A stretch of 64,000 nt of DNA from Salinispora tropica CNB-440 (GCF_000016425.1 NC_009380.1:744001-808000); one strand, 5' to 3'; numbered from the stretch's first letter, positions 36,295 through 45,022 are shown. Notes: generated by a model not told the origin, from the letters alone. Translations and numbers: made by a program.

Positions 36295-36616
36295 GGGGAG
36301 CGAGGTCACCCTGATTGCGTCCAGTGGATCCAGAGCGGCAGCAGCAGTAGTGCCGCCATCGAGCTCTTCACCACCAGTGCGGCCGACATCTCGACGTCAA
36401 CGCGGTAGCGCTGCGCGACGATGAACAGGTTCTGTGGTGCTGGCATCGCCGCGATGAGGACGAGATAGGTCAGCCAGGGGCCGTGGATACCGAACACGTG
36501 CTCGGCGGCCAGCCAGACTGCGAATGGGAACAGCAGGCACTTGACCGCGATCAGCCAGATCTCCTCGCCGGTGGTGTGGCGGACGCTGATCCCGCTGCCG
36601 CCCAGGTATAGGCCCA
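36295..36616. repeat. Right copy of 322-bp direct repeat flanking the island
   Basis: Same orientation as 5530-5851. This copy is the 3' end of the intact permease gene plus 11 bp beyond its stop codon. Differences from the left copy are listed there. Confidence 0.95.
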
Positions 36617-37349
36617 GGGCGAAGAGTGCGATCGGCGCGGCGGCGGCACCGACGAAGTCGAATCCGTCGAGCAGCGGCTCCGGCATCCGGAACGCCAACA
36701 GGTTGAGCAGGAGACCGGCGTTGCACGCCACGACGACCGGCGTGTTCAGGGAACCCCACACCGCCCGTCCCACTCGACCGCGCAGGCTCCGAGTTCGAGG
36801 CGGCGGTGCAGGCCCACCGGCCGGCTGCGTGGGTCGCGGCCCACCGGCCCCAGCCGCAGCGGGTACGGCCTGGCCAGCCGGTACGGCCTTCACCGGCACT
36901 CCATTCAGCTCCATGATGGCCAAGACGACCAGCGTGAGAACGCATACCTGGAACAGGAGGACCGGAAAGACCGGCGCGGCGTCGCCGAAAAGCATGATGA
37001 ACACGGGTACCGCGAAATACGCGGTGTTGACCTGGACCGCCGCCATGATGCGCAACGCGAGTTGTCGCGGCTCGCGGGTGGTGGTCAGCCAGGCCAGCAC
37101 CCCGACCACGACCATGGCGACCCCCGCCGTGACGGCATAGCCGCCGAGGGCGGGCCAAGCGAACAGGGCGCCCAGGTCGCTGCGGTAGATGTTGGCGAAC
37201 AGGTAGCACGGGACGGCGAAGAGGAAGGCGAAGTCCGCGAATGCCTTCGAGCCCGCCGCGCTGACGACGCTCCGCCGGGCGAAAAACACACCGCCGCCGA
37301 GAGCCAACGCCACCGGGACGAGCTTTTCGAAGACGGCGAGCGCTTCCAA
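36306..37349 (-). CDS. AEC-family (auxin efflux carrier-like) permease
   Basis: About 347 residues with roughly ten hydrophobic segments in two halves, separated by a proline- and glycine-rich cytoplasmic loop (PTQPAGGPAPPPRTR). NTAYFAVPVFIMLFGD, LNTPVVVACNAGLLLN and AAMPAPQNLFIVAQRY are typical of AEC transporters, which move organic acids such as malate or malonate. An open frame continues upstream into clpP, but I place the start at TTG 37349 because GGAGG lies 9 nt before it and the hydrophobic domain begins just after. Its 3' end is duplicated at 5541-5851. Confidence 0.82.
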   Translation of the reverse strand: MEALAVFEKLVPVALALGGGVFFARRSVVSAAGSKAFADFAFLFAVPCYLFANIYRSDLGALFAWPALGGYAVTAGVAMVVVGVLAWLTTTREPRQLALRIMAAVQVNTAYFAVPVFIMLFGDAAPVFPVLLFQVCVLTLVVLAIMELNGVPVKAVPAGQAVPAAAGAGGPRPTQPAGGPAPPPRTRSLRGRVGRAVWGSLNTPVVVACNAGLLLNLLAFRMPEPLLDGFDFVGAAAAPIALFALGLYLGGSGISVRHTTGEEIWLIAVKCLLFPFAVWLAAEHVFGIHGPWLTYLVLIAAMPAPQNLFIVAQRYRVDVEMSAALVVKSSMAALLLLPLWIHWTQSG

Positions 37350-37513
37350 TGGTCCGGGCCTCCAGCGGATCTGGCCGGCCCAGATCCGGTTGGCAAGGGC
37401 GTCCGGTGGTTCCGGCGGAGGCTCCGTTGCGATCGAAGGTGACCAGGGTCGGCGCCAAGCGATGAGCGGAGCAGAATATACGCTGCGAGGGTGCCCGACC
37501 GATGACGGGTGGC

Positions 37514-38098
37514 TCAGCGCGCGAGCTCCGCCGCCTGCGTGACGACGTGGTCGATGAGGCCGTACTCGCGGGCCTGTTCCGGGGTGAACCAGCGATCCCG
37601 GTCCCAGTCCTGCTGGATCTCTACCAGCGTCCGGCCGCTGTGTTGGGCGATCAGCCCCTGCATCGTCTTCTTCACGTGTAGGAGGTTCTCCGCTTGAACC
37701 CGGATGTCGGCAGCGGTGCCCCCCATCCCGCCGGAAGGCTGGTGCATGAGGATCCACGAGTGTGGCAGCGCGTACCGTTTGCCCGCCGTCCCGGCGCAGA
37801 GGAGGAACTGCCCCATCGAGCCGGCCATGCCCAACGCCAGCGTCGCCACGTCGTTGCGAACAAACTGCATCGTGTCGTAGACAGCCATTCCCGCGCTCAC
37901 CGAACCGCCGGGCGAGTTGATGTAGAGCTTGATGTCCCGGTCCGGGTCCTCGGCAGCCAACAGCAGGATCTGGGCACAGACCCGGTTGGCCGACTCGTCG
38001 GTCACCTCCGTGCCGAGGAAGACGATCCGTTCCTTCAGCAGCCGTTCAAAGATCTGGTCGCCGAAGCCCTGCTGTCCACCGTCCAGCATCTTGATCAT
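37514..38098 (-). CDS. clpP: ATP-dependent Clp protease proteolytic subunit
   Basis: 194 residues, normal length. The catalytic triad is intact: S94 in GMAGSMGQF, H119 in ILMHQPSGG and D168 in DWDRDRW. INSPGGSVSAGMAVYDTMQ is conserved. A GGAGG 9 nt before ATG 38098 supports the start. It is a single clpP-type gene here, without a clpP partner or clpX next to it, but directly downstream of a ClgR-type regulator gene on the same strand. That arrangement makes ClgR control likely. Confidence 0.95.
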   Translation of the reverse strand: MIKMLDGGQQGFGDQIFERLLKERIVFLGTEVTDESANRVCAQILLLAAEDPDRDIKLYINSPGGSVSAGMAVYDTMQFVRNDVATLALGMAGSMGQFLLCAGTAGKRYALPHSWILMHQPSGGMGGTAADIRVQAENLLHVKKTMQGLIAQHSGRTLVEIQQDWDRDRWFTPEQAREYGLIDHVVTQAAELAR

Positions 38099-38183
38099 TA
38101 GTTGCTACCTCCAACGAGTCGGCGAGCGGGGGACGCCCGGGGCCGGTCCGTCCAGCGTGCGCGTGTCGGCGCGTGCGGAGGTA

Positions 38184-38208
38184 GCCGATCTGCCAGCGGC
38201 AGATCGGC
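38184..38208. terminator. Hairpin between clgR-like gene and clpP
   Basis: An 11-bp perfect stem (GCCGATCTGCC / GGCAGATCGGC) with a 3-nt loop, in the 189-bp gap upstream of clpP. There is no T tract, so it may be a terminator, an attenuator or an operator. A related half site (AGCAGATCGG) follows directly. Confidence 0.45.
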
Positions 38209-38287
38209 CCAGAGCAGATCGGTCAGGGTGGATGGGGTGAAGGGCGACCCGTTCCAGGGAGGATGGATCCAGAGCGGTCCGGTCGGG

Positions 38288-38884
38288 CTACCGCGTGGCC
38301 CGCTGCCGGCGTGCCCGGATGAGTCGCCGGGCCCGCCACGAGCTTCGTGCGGTGGGACCGACAGCCGGCACTGTGGCGATCAACCGGACCTGTAGGCCGG
38401 CCCCTCCCACCGGGCCACCGGTCAGCGCGGGCCCGATGGGCGCCAGCCCCGCGCCGCCGATGGGCGCCAGCCCCGTGCCACCAACGGGCAGCCCAGGTGC
38501 GCCCAGTCGAAGGTGCACCCGGCTGGCACCGCAGGAGGTGGGACCGTCGCCGCGTAGCCCGGCCCGTACCGAGTACTGCGGGGTGGGCTCGACGGGGGAG
38601 CCCGGCGTACGGCCAACCTCGCCGATGGTGAACCCCATCGGCTCGGGCCGCTCCAGGCGACGCAGATCGTCACGGGCCTCCCCGAGAAGGTCGGAGAGGC
38701 GGATCCCGAGCGCCCGGCAGATCGCCGCGAGTACCTCGGACGAGGCCTCCTTACGCCCCCGTTCCACCTCGGATAGGTACGGCATGGATACCCCGGCGGC
38801 GGCAGCTACCTCCCGCAGCGTGCGACCCTGCCGTACGCGTAGCCGGCGCAACACCCCGCCGATGACTCGTCTGAGCAACGACAT
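38288..38884 (-). CDS. clgR: ClgR-like XRE-family regulator
   Basis: 198 residues. The N-terminal helix-turn-helix (about 1-65) reads MSLLRRVIGGVLRRLR, GRTLREVAAAAGVSMPYLSEVERGRKEAS and LGIRLSDLLGE, which matches ClgR, the actinobacterial activator of clp genes. The C-terminal half is a low-complexity G/A/P/R region encoded partly by two 24-bp direct repeats (38435-38458, 38459-38482), giving APIGGAGLAPIG. Known ClgR proteins end in a short degron-like tail; none is evident here. ATG 38884 was chosen over a longer upstream frame. It lies immediately upstream of clpP. Confidence 0.83.
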   Translation of the reverse strand: MSLLRRVIGGVLRRLRVRQGRTLREVAAAAGVSMPYLSEVERGRKEASSEVLAAICRALGIRLSDLLGEARDDLRRLERPEPMGFTIGEVGRTPGSPVEPTPQYSVRAGLRGDGPTSCGASRVHLRLGAPGLPVGGTGLAPIGGAGLAPIGPALTGGPVGGAGLQVRLIATVPAVGPTARSSWRARRLIRARRQRATR

Positions 38885-39041
38885 GCTCCGCCTCGCTTTC
38901 GTGGCCGTTGTCTGAGGGTAGATCCCATCATGCCCGTCGGGGTCTGGCACGGCGTCGTACCGCTGCCTCGCCATGCGGATTACCCCTGACCCGCTATGTT
39001 GTGGGCGTGCAGGTGACAGCGGAGTGTGGGCGGGGCGAACG

Positions 39042-40061
39042 GTGATCCATTTCCCGGCGCAACGGCGCGATCCGCTGAGCGCGTTGAGTCTGCGGTTGGC
39101 CGCGGCCCTCGGGCTCATCCTCGCCAGCGTCGCCGTGGTGTGGTTGGACCGGGACGGCTATCGGGACGCCAACCGCGACTCGGCCGGGCTGAGCCTTCTC
39201 GACTGCTTCTACTACGTCGTGGTCTCCCTCTCCACCACGGGATACGGCGACATCGCCCCGGTCTCCGAGTCGGCCCGCCTGCTCAACGTCCTCTACATCA
39301 CGCCCGCCCGGGTCATATTTCTGATCATCCTGGTCGGCACCACCCTGGAAGTCCTGACCGAGCAGTACCGGACCGGCCTTCGCCTGTCGCGGTGGAGGAG
39401 AGCTGTGAAGGACCACGTCATCATCTGCGGCTACGGCACCAAGGGCCGCAGCGCGATCTCCGCCCTGCTCGAGAACGGTTTCGACAAGTCCAGGATTGTG
39501 GTGGTCGAGCGCAGCGGCGCTGCCCTACGGCAGGCCACCTCGGCCGGTCTGGTGGCGATCGAGGGATCGGCGACCCGCTCGGCCACCCTCAACGAGGCAC
39601 ACATCCGGACCGCCAAGGCAGTGATCATCGCGACCGACAGTGACGACGCCGCGGTGTTGGTGGCGCTGACCGTCCGGCAGCTCACCGCCGGACAGGTGCG
39701 GATCATCGCCGCGGCCCGGGAAGCGGAGAACGCCCCGCTGCTCAAACAGAGCGGCGCCCATCACGTGATCGTCTCGTCGGCGACCGCCGGTCGGCTGCTG
39801 GGCCTCTCCACCTCCGCGCCGCCGCTGATCGAGGTCGTGGAGGATCTGCTCACACCCGGTCAGGGTATGGCGCTCGCGATGCGTTCGGCCGAGCGGCACG
39901 AGGTCGGCCGTTCCCCCCGCGAGCTGGACACCCTCGTCATTGCGCTCGTGCGGCGGGGCAAGGTGGTCACCCTCGCCGATCGGGCCGGTGGGGTCATCGA
40001 AACCGGCGACATGCTCGTGCACGTCCGCGACGACCGTCGGACCTCCACGCCGGTGTCCTGA
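39042..40061 (+). CDS. Potassium channel / TrkA-N domain protein
   Basis: About 339 residues. A two-helix ion-channel part has the potassium selectivity filter STTGYGD (residues about 60-66) between hydrophobic segments LGLILASVAVVWL and LIILVGTTLEVL. It is followed by a cytoplasmic RCK/TrkA-N Rossmann domain (HVIICGYGTKGRSAI; IVVVERS) and a TrkA-C-like end. Start GTG 39042 is favoured; GTG 39024 is possible. It is divergent from the clgR-like gene. The role is ligand-gated potassium flux across the cytoplasmic membrane. Confidence 0.87.
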   Translation: MIHFPAQRRDPLSALSLRLAAALGLILASVAVVWLDRDGYRDANRDSAGLSLLDCFYYVVVSLSTTGYGDIAPVSESARLLNVLYITPARVIFLIILVGTTLEVLTEQYRTGLRLSRWRRAVKDHVIICGYGTKGRSAISALLENGFDKSRIVVVERSGAALRQATSAGLVAIEGSATRSATLNEAHIRTAKAVIIATDSDDAAVLVALTVRQLTAGQVRIIAAAREAENAPLLKQSGAHHVIVSSATAGRLLGLSTSAPPLIEVVEDLLTPGQGMALAMRSAERHEVGRSPRELDTLVIALVRRGKVVTLADRAGGVIETGDMLVHVRDDRRTSTPVS

Positions 40062-40076
40062 GCGTCCACGCCGCTT

Positions 40077-40106
40077 CCGGAACGCGGTACGCAGCCCGCG
40101 TTCCGG
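40077..40106. terminator. Bidirectional hairpin between channel gene and korB
   Basis: An 11-bp stem, CCGGAACGCGG with CCGCGTTCCGG, around an 8-nt loop, between convergent genes. Typical GC-rich actinobacterial terminator without a long T run. Confidence 0.7.
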
Positions 40107-40162
40107 ATGCAGCGTGCACCGAGCGGCCGGCTACCCGACGTGCGCGGGCGCCAGCGTGCGGC

Positions 40163-41197
40163 TCAGTTGATCGTCCAGGTGTCGCCGCTGTGCAACAGGC
40201 CGGCGAACTGTTGCTCCCGAGTCTCGGTCACCGTTGCCCGGGCGGCGTCGAGCTGCTCCTGCACGACGCTGTCGTACGACGGCCGCCGCACCGAACGGAA
40301 CACGCCGATCGGGGTGTTGCGCAGGTCCAGACCCGGCAGCCGGGACAGGGCGAACGCGTACGCCGGATCGGCGACGGTGGCGTCGTGGATCACGATCTCC
40401 TCCGCCGCGGTGGCAGCGGTATCGCGGACCTCCAGGCCGAAGCCGCCGGGCGGGTGTACGACGCAGAACTGCCCGTCCCGGCCGAACGTGATCGGTTGGT
40501 TGTGCTCCAGCCGGATCAGCGCGTCGTCGCGGGTGGCGGGCCCCTTGAGTTGTTCGAAGGCGCCGTCGTTGAAGATGTTGCAGTTCTGGTAGATCTCCAC
40601 GAACGCGGAGCCCTCGTGCTCGGCGGCGGCCCGAAGCACCGACTGCAGGTGCTTGCGGTCGGAGTCGATGGTGCGGGCCACAAACGTGGCCTCGGCGCCC
40701 AGCGCGAGCGAGAGCGGGTTGAACGGTGCGTCCGCCGAGCCGACCGGGGTCGACTTGGTGACCTTGCCAACCTCGGAGGTGGGGGAGTACTGCCCCTTGG
40801 TCAGGCCGTAGATCCGGTTGTTGAACAGCAGGATCTTCAGGTTGACGTTACGCCGCAGCGCGTGGATCAAATGGTTGCCGCCGATCGACAACGCGTCGCC
40901 GTCGCCGGTGACCACCCAGACGGAGAGGTCGGGGCGGGTGGCGGAGAGCCCGGTGGCGATCGCTGGAGCGCGGCCGTGAATCGAGTGTATCCCGTACGTG
41001 TTCATGTAGTACGGGAAACGCGACGAGCAACCGATACCGGAGACGAAGACGATTCGCTCGCGGGGAATGTTCAGCTCCGGCATGAAGCTCTGGACGGCGG
41101 CGAGGATCGCGTAGTCACCGCAGCCGGGGCACCACCGCACCTCCTGGTTGGACTTGAAGTCCTTGGCGGTGAGCTTGAGGGCGACGGGCTCAGACAT
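40163..41197 (-). CDS. korB: 2-oxoacid:ferredoxin oxidoreductase beta subunit
   Basis: 344 residues. The thiamine-diphosphate-binding stretch VVTGDGDALSIGGNHLIHALRRN and the N-terminal WCPGCGDYAIL identify the beta subunit of the 2-oxoglutarate/2-oxoacid:ferredoxin oxidoreductase. GIGCSSRFPYYMNTYGIHSIHGRAP is conserved. It pairs with the upstream alpha-gamma subunit, overlapping by 8 bp. It catalyses CoA-dependent oxidative decarboxylation of 2-oxoglutarate with ferredoxin as acceptor, in the cytoplasm. Confidence 0.94.
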   Translation of the reverse strand: MSEPVALKLTAKDFKSNQEVRWCPGCGDYAILAAVQSFMPELNIPRERIVFVSGIGCSSRFPYYMNTYGIHSIHGRAPAIATGLSATRPDLSVWVVTGDGDALSIGGNHLIHALRRNVNLKILLFNNRIYGLTKGQYSPTSEVGKVTKSTPVGSADAPFNPLSLALGAEATFVARTIDSDRKHLQSVLRAAAEHEGSAFVEIYQNCNIFNDGAFEQLKGPATRDDALIRLEHNQPITFGRDGQFCVVHPPGGFGLEVRDTAATAAEEIVIHDATVADPAYAFALSRLPGLDLRNTPIGVFRSVRRPSYDSVVQEQLDAARATVTETREQQFAGLLHSGDTWTIN

Positions 41198-43037
41198 TCT
41201 TCAGGACCTCTTCCAGCATCGTCTCCAGCTCGTTGGCGGTGAACGGCAGGCCGTGTACCTGGTTGTAGCCGATCGCGTCGACCAGGTACCGGGCGCGGAT
41301 CACGTGGGCGAGCTGACCGAGGTTCATCTCGGGGATGACCACCCGTTCGTAGGAGCGCAGCACCTCGCCGAGGTTCGCCGGCATCGGGGCGAGGTGCCGC
41401 AGGTGTGCCTGGGCGACGGAGAGCCCGCGTTGGCGGAGGCCCCGGCAGGCCGCGCCGATCGGCCCGTACGTGGATCCCCAGCCGAGCACCAGCACCTGAG
41501 CGTCACCGTCCGGGTCCTCGACCTCAAGGTCGGGCACCGGGATGGCCTCGATCCGGGCGGCGCGGGTCCGCACCATGAGGTCGTGGTTGGCCGGGTCGTA
41601 CGAGATGTCGCCGGTCTTGTCGGCCTTCTCCAGTCCGCCGATGCGGTGCTCCAGGCCGGGTGTGCCGGGGACAGCCCACGGCCGGGCCAGGGTCTCCGGG
41701 TCCCGCAGGTAGGGCAGGAAGGTGGCACCGTCCTCGCCGTTGGGCCGGGTGGCGAAGTCGACTCGCAGGTCGGGCAGGGACTCGACGTCGGGGAGCAGCC
41801 ACGGCTCCGAGCCGTTGGCGACGTAGTTGTCGGAGAGGAGGATCACCGGCGTGCGGTAGGTCAGCGCGATCCGGGCCGCCTCCAACGCCGCGTAGAAGCA
41901 GTCGGCCGGGGATTTTGGCGCGAGCACCGCCACCGGCGCCTCGCCGTGTCGGCCGAAGAGGGCCATGTTCAGGTCGGCCTGCTCGGTCTTGGTCGGCATA
42001 CCGGTTGACGGCCCGGCCCGCTGCACGTCCACGATGACCAGCGGCAGCTCCAGGGCCACCGCGAGGGAGATGGTCTCGCCCTTGAGCGCGACGCCGGGGC
42101 CGCTGGTGGTGGTGACGCCGAGCGCCCCGCCGTACGAGGCGCCCAGTGCCGCACCGATCGCCGCGATCTCGTCCTCGGCCTGCATGGTGAGTACGCCGAA
42201 ACGCTTGTGTTTGCTCAGCTCGTGCAGGATGTCCGACGCTGGGGTGATCGGGTAGGCGCCGAGGAAGACCAGCAGCTCGGAGCGGACTCCGGCAGCCACC
42301 AGGCCGAGCGACAGCGCCATGTTGCCGGTGATGTTCCGATAGGTCCCGGGCTGCATTTTCGCCGGCTTGACCTCGTACCGGACCGCGAAGTCCTCGGTCG
42401 TCTCGCCGAAGTTCCAGCCGGCCTTGAACGCCGCGACGTTGGCCTCGACCAGCTCCGGCCGGGCCGCGAACTTGCGCTCCAGGAACCGCAGGGTCGACTC
42501 GTACGGCCGGGAGTACATCCAGCTCAGCAGGCCCAGCGCGAACATGTTCTTGGCCCGCTCGGCGTCCTTCTTGGACACCTCGTGGTCGGCGAGCGCGCCG
42601 ACGGTCATCGAGGTCAACGCCACCGGGTGCACCGTGTAGCCCGCGAGTGAGTCGTCCTCGAGTGGGTTGGTCTGGTAGCCGACTTTGGTCAGGTTACGTC
42701 GGGTGAACTCGTCGGTGTTGACGATGATGTCGGCCCCGCGTGGCAGATCGGCGAGGTTGGCCTTGAGCGCGGCCGGGTTCATCGCGACCAGGACGTTGGG
42801 CGAGTCGCCGGGGGTGAGGATGTCATAGTCGGCGAAGTGCACCTGGAAGCTCGACACCCCGGGTAGCGTCCCGGCGGGCGCGCGGATCTCCGCGGGGAAG
42901 TTGGGCAGCGTGGAGATGTCGTTGCCGAGTTGGGCGGTTTCGGAGGTGAATCGGTCACCGGTGAGCTGCATCCCGTCGCCGGAATCCCCGGCGAAGCGGA
43001 TGACCACGCGGTCCAGTTGGCGGATTTTCTTGGTCAC
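41190..43037 (-). CDS. korA: 2-oxoacid:ferredoxin oxidoreductase alpha subunit (gamma-alpha fusion)
   Basis: 615 residues. The N-terminal gamma domain (VVIRFAGDSGDGMQLTGD; FPAEIRAPAGTLPGVSSFQ) is fused to the alpha pyrimidine-binding domain (MALSLGLVAAGVRSELLVFLGAYPITPASDILHEL; QAEDEIAAIGAALGASYGGALG). This is the usual actinobacterial KorA arrangement. GTG 43037, with GAGGTGCG upstream, was chosen because the longer frame adds a non-homologous basic stretch. Forms the KorAB complex with the next gene. Confidence 0.93.
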   Translation of the reverse strand: MTKKIRQLDRVVIRFAGDSGDGMQLTGDRFTSETAQLGNDISTLPNFPAEIRAPAGTLPGVSSFQVHFADYDILTPGDSPNVLVAMNPAALKANLADLPRGADIIVNTDEFTRRNLTKVGYQTNPLEDDSLAGYTVHPVALTSMTVGALADHEVSKKDAERAKNMFALGLLSWMYSRPYESTLRFLERKFAARPELVEANVAAFKAGWNFGETTEDFAVRYEVKPAKMQPGTYRNITGNMALSLGLVAAGVRSELLVFLGAYPITPASDILHELSKHKRFGVLTMQAEDEIAAIGAALGASYGGALGVTTTSGPGVALKGETISLAVALELPLVIVDVQRAGPSTGMPTKTEQADLNMALFGRHGEAPVAVLAPKSPADCFYAALEAARIALTYRTPVILLSDNYVANGSEPWLLPDVESLPDLRVDFATRPNGEDGATFLPYLRDPETLARPWAVPGTPGLEHRIGGLEKADKTGDISYDPANHDLMVRTRAARIEAIPVPDLEVEDPDGDAQVLVLGWGSTYGPIGAACRGLRQRGLSVAQAHLRHLAPMPANLGEVLRSYERVVIPEMNLGQLAHVIRARYLVDAIGYNQVHGLPFTANELETMLEEVLKNV

Positions 43038-43787
43038 GACCGCACCTCGCTTCGGTCGGCGCGGTCGCCCGGGTCGCCGCACTCGCTCCTGACCTCGCCT
43101 TGCCCGGTCACATGGCCTCCTCGGCGCGCCGCCGTGACCCACCTCGTGTGGTTGTCCGGCCTGCTGTCGTTTCTCACCTGAGAGCCTACGTCGGATCACC
43201 TCGTCGCTATCTCGAGAGGTCCGCCGACTGGGACTGGATTTGGCGAACAGATGACCGATTTGTTGCCTTTCTCAACCCCCTGCCGTAATCCAGATCACCG
43301 TTGCTCCGTCGCCCTCGCCGGCTGCGGGTCGCCGCCGACCCCCTGTTGGTTGCCCGCGGGGCCTCGGATGAGCAATGGGTTTGCGGAAGGGGTGTTGCTC
43401 GCCTGTCGACGCAGCCCGGCAAGAGAGTGGTATATGACCGATATGGTAGATCTAATGGTATTAGACCCCATTTCTAATGGGGGGTATGCGACGTCATGTC
43501 GGGTGGCGCGGGTCACCGTCGGCGGGGAATCGCTGACGGGGTCGGGCGGTTATACCTGGCGTAACCATGCGGGGCAGCCGACGCGCACCCCTGCCAGACC
43601 GTCGGTCACCGGCGGTCGCCCCCGGACCCCGGAATGCGTCAGGGCCGGCGGTGGTTACATCCCCGGGCCGCCCGAGGAGCACCCCTCACCGGGCCGGGCC
43701 CCCTGATTTCTCATCGAACCACCTCTCCTGACCCGCTGGCGCACCCCCGCGCTCGCGGGCACCCCCGAGCGGAAGGCTTCGATCACC
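43038..43787. other. Gene-free region and leader of the C39-like protease gene
   Basis: 750 bp without a convincing gene. The left half contains the korA promoter side. Around 43430-43490 the sequence becomes AT-rich, with two adjacent perfect inverted repeats: TCTAAT-GGT-ATTAGA (43451-43465) and CCCCATT-TCT-AATGGGG (43466-43482). The following 300 nt is GC-rich and foldable (for example the CCCGCG/CGCGGG pair near 43757), so the protease mRNA probably has a long structured leader. I could not match it to a known riboswitch. Confidence 0.5.
43451..43482. promoter_or_regulatory. Two adjacent inverted repeats upstream of C39-like gene
   Basis: Back-to-back palindromes sharing AATGG/CCATT elements (CTAATGG occurs at 43452 and 43474). 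They could be two operators or a switchable pair of hairpins, because the middle CCATT can pair with either AATGG. Confidence 0.45.
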
Positions 43788-44432
43788 ATGCGTACCGACA
43801 TCCTTCGCAAGACCGCCCTGACCGCTGCTGGCCTGATCGCCACCGGTGGCGCCATCGCCGCCCCCGCGACCGCCGCCTTCGCCGCCCCCACCACGCAGCC
43901 CACCGCGCAGAGCCAGCGCGACGGCACCCGCGTGCTCCCGGTCGACTACGAGGCCCAGCCGAACTTCTACTACTGCGGCCCCGCCGCCGCCCGCAACGCC
44001 CTGTCCGTACAGGGCAAGGACATCGACGTTGACGCGATGGCCGAGCGGATGGGCACCACCGAAGCCGGCACCGACTCCATCAACGACATCACCCCGGTGC
44101 TGAACACCGAGACCGGCACCGACGTGTACCGCAGCGTCGAGATCTCCACCCCGATGGCCGACGACACGCAGACCGACACCCTGCGCGAGGACATCATCCG
44201 CACCGTTGACGACGGCCGCGCCGTCGTGGCCAACATCGCCGGCACCGCCACCGACACCAGCGGCGACAGCCACTCCTTCGCCGGCGGCCACTACATCTCC
44301 GTCACCGGCTACCGCGACGCCGGCGACCAGGTGAGGATCGCCGACTCGGCGAACCCGAACACCGCCGAGTACTGGCTCACCACCGAAGACCTCGCGGACT
44401 GGATCGCCACCCGCGGCTACTCCACCAGCTGA
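43788..44432 (+). CDS. Secreted C39-like (papain-fold) peptidase-domain protein
   Basis: 214 residues. A Sec signal peptide (RKTALTAAGLIATGGAIA, cleavage after AAFA near residue 32) precedes a Peptidase_C39_2-like domain. The catalytic cysteine is in NFYYCGPAAARNAL, the histidine in GGHYISVTGYRD and the aspartate in IADSANPN. It would be an extracellular cysteine peptidase or transglutaminase-like enzyme. The gene stands alone behind a long leader with paired palindromes and ends in a very strong terminator. Confidence 0.85.
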   Translation: MRTDILRKTALTAAGLIATGGAIAAPATAAFAAPTTQPTAQSQRDGTRVLPVDYEAQPNFYYCGPAAARNALSVQGKDIDVDAMAERMGTTEAGTDSINDITPVLNTETGTDVYRSVEISTPMADDTQTDTLREDIIRTVDDGRAVVANIAGTATDTSGDSHSFAGGHYISVTGYRDAGDQVRIADSANPNTAEYWLTTEDLADWIATRGYSTS

Positions 44433-44445
44433 CCACCGACCAACC

Positions 44446-44483
44446 GACCAAGGGCCGGCCCCACGAGGGGCCGGCCCTTGGTC
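44446..44483 (+). terminator. Strong hairpin terminator after C39-like gene
   Basis: A perfect 17-bp stem (starting GACCAAGGGCC) with loop ACGA, 14 bp after the stop codon. No T run, as is usual in these genomes. Confidence 0.85.
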
Positions 44484-44538
44484 ATCCCCGCGGCCGGACG
44501 GGTGCGGGCCGTAGGCCAGACCGGTAGTCTGAGCCACC

Positions 44539-44916
44539 GTGACCGGTTACCTGGGCTCATACGCGACGCTCGGGCTCCTGCTCCTCGCCAGCCTTCTCTT
44601 CTTCGGGACGGCCTTCTCCGTCAACCGGGTGTTGCGCCCGGCCCGCCCCGCCGAGCCACCCGGTAAGCGCGAGGCCTACGAATGCGGGCTGGACCCGGTG
44701 GGTGGTGACTGGGCCCAAGCCCAGATCCGTTACTACGTGTACGCCTACCTGTACGTGCTGTTCGCAGTCGAGGCGGTGTTTCTCTTTCCCTGGGCTGTGA
44801 TCTTCGACCGGCGCGGCTATGGGCTGGTCACCGTGGTGGAGATGGCGATCTTCGTGGCGGTGCTGGCGCTGGGCATCCTCTACGCGTGGCGGAAGAACAT
44901 CCTGCGCTGGACCTGA
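44539..44916 (+). CDS. nuoA: NADH-quinone oxidoreductase subunit A (orphan nuoA)
   Basis: 125 residues with three membrane segments. REAYECGLDPVG matches the conserved loop of NuoA (usually YECG-P). FAVEAVFLFPWAV and the final helix VVEMAIFVAVLALGILYAW fit the family. No other nuo gene is adjacent, whereas nuoA is normally the first gene of a large operon, so this is an isolated paralogue or a spare subunit. The GTG start 44539 lies 55 bp after the C39 terminator. Confidence 0.87.
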   Translation: MTGYLGSYATLGLLLLASLLFFGTAFSVNRVLRPARPAEPPGKREAYECGLDPVGGDWAQAQIRYYVYAYLYVLFAVEAVFLFPWAVIFDRRGYGLVTVVEMAIFVAVLALGILYAWRKNILRWT

Positions 44917-45022
44917 CGACCGTTCGGCTACGCCGAGTCGGGCCTACGGTGGCGGCCCCACCCAGGGCGGGTCCGCAGCGGTGGCGGCTTCCCCGGTGCC
45001 GGCTCGGAGCGGTGGCGGTGCG

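Noticed and set aside
35916..36314. Small gene between the flavin reductase and the right repeat
   Set aside because: No domain, no ribosome binding site, and it runs into the repeat and the antisense of the permease.
36306..37757. Permease start at 37757 as given by the longest open frame
   Set aside because: It would overlap clpP by 240 bp and add a non-membrane, non-homologous leader; TTG 37349 with GGAGG fits better.
43540..43787. Possible c-di-AMP (ydaO) or other riboswitch before the C39-like gene
   Set aside because: Long structured leaders of cell-wall enzymes in actinobacteria suggested it, but I could not find the conserved ydaO core segments; only generic hairpins are visible.
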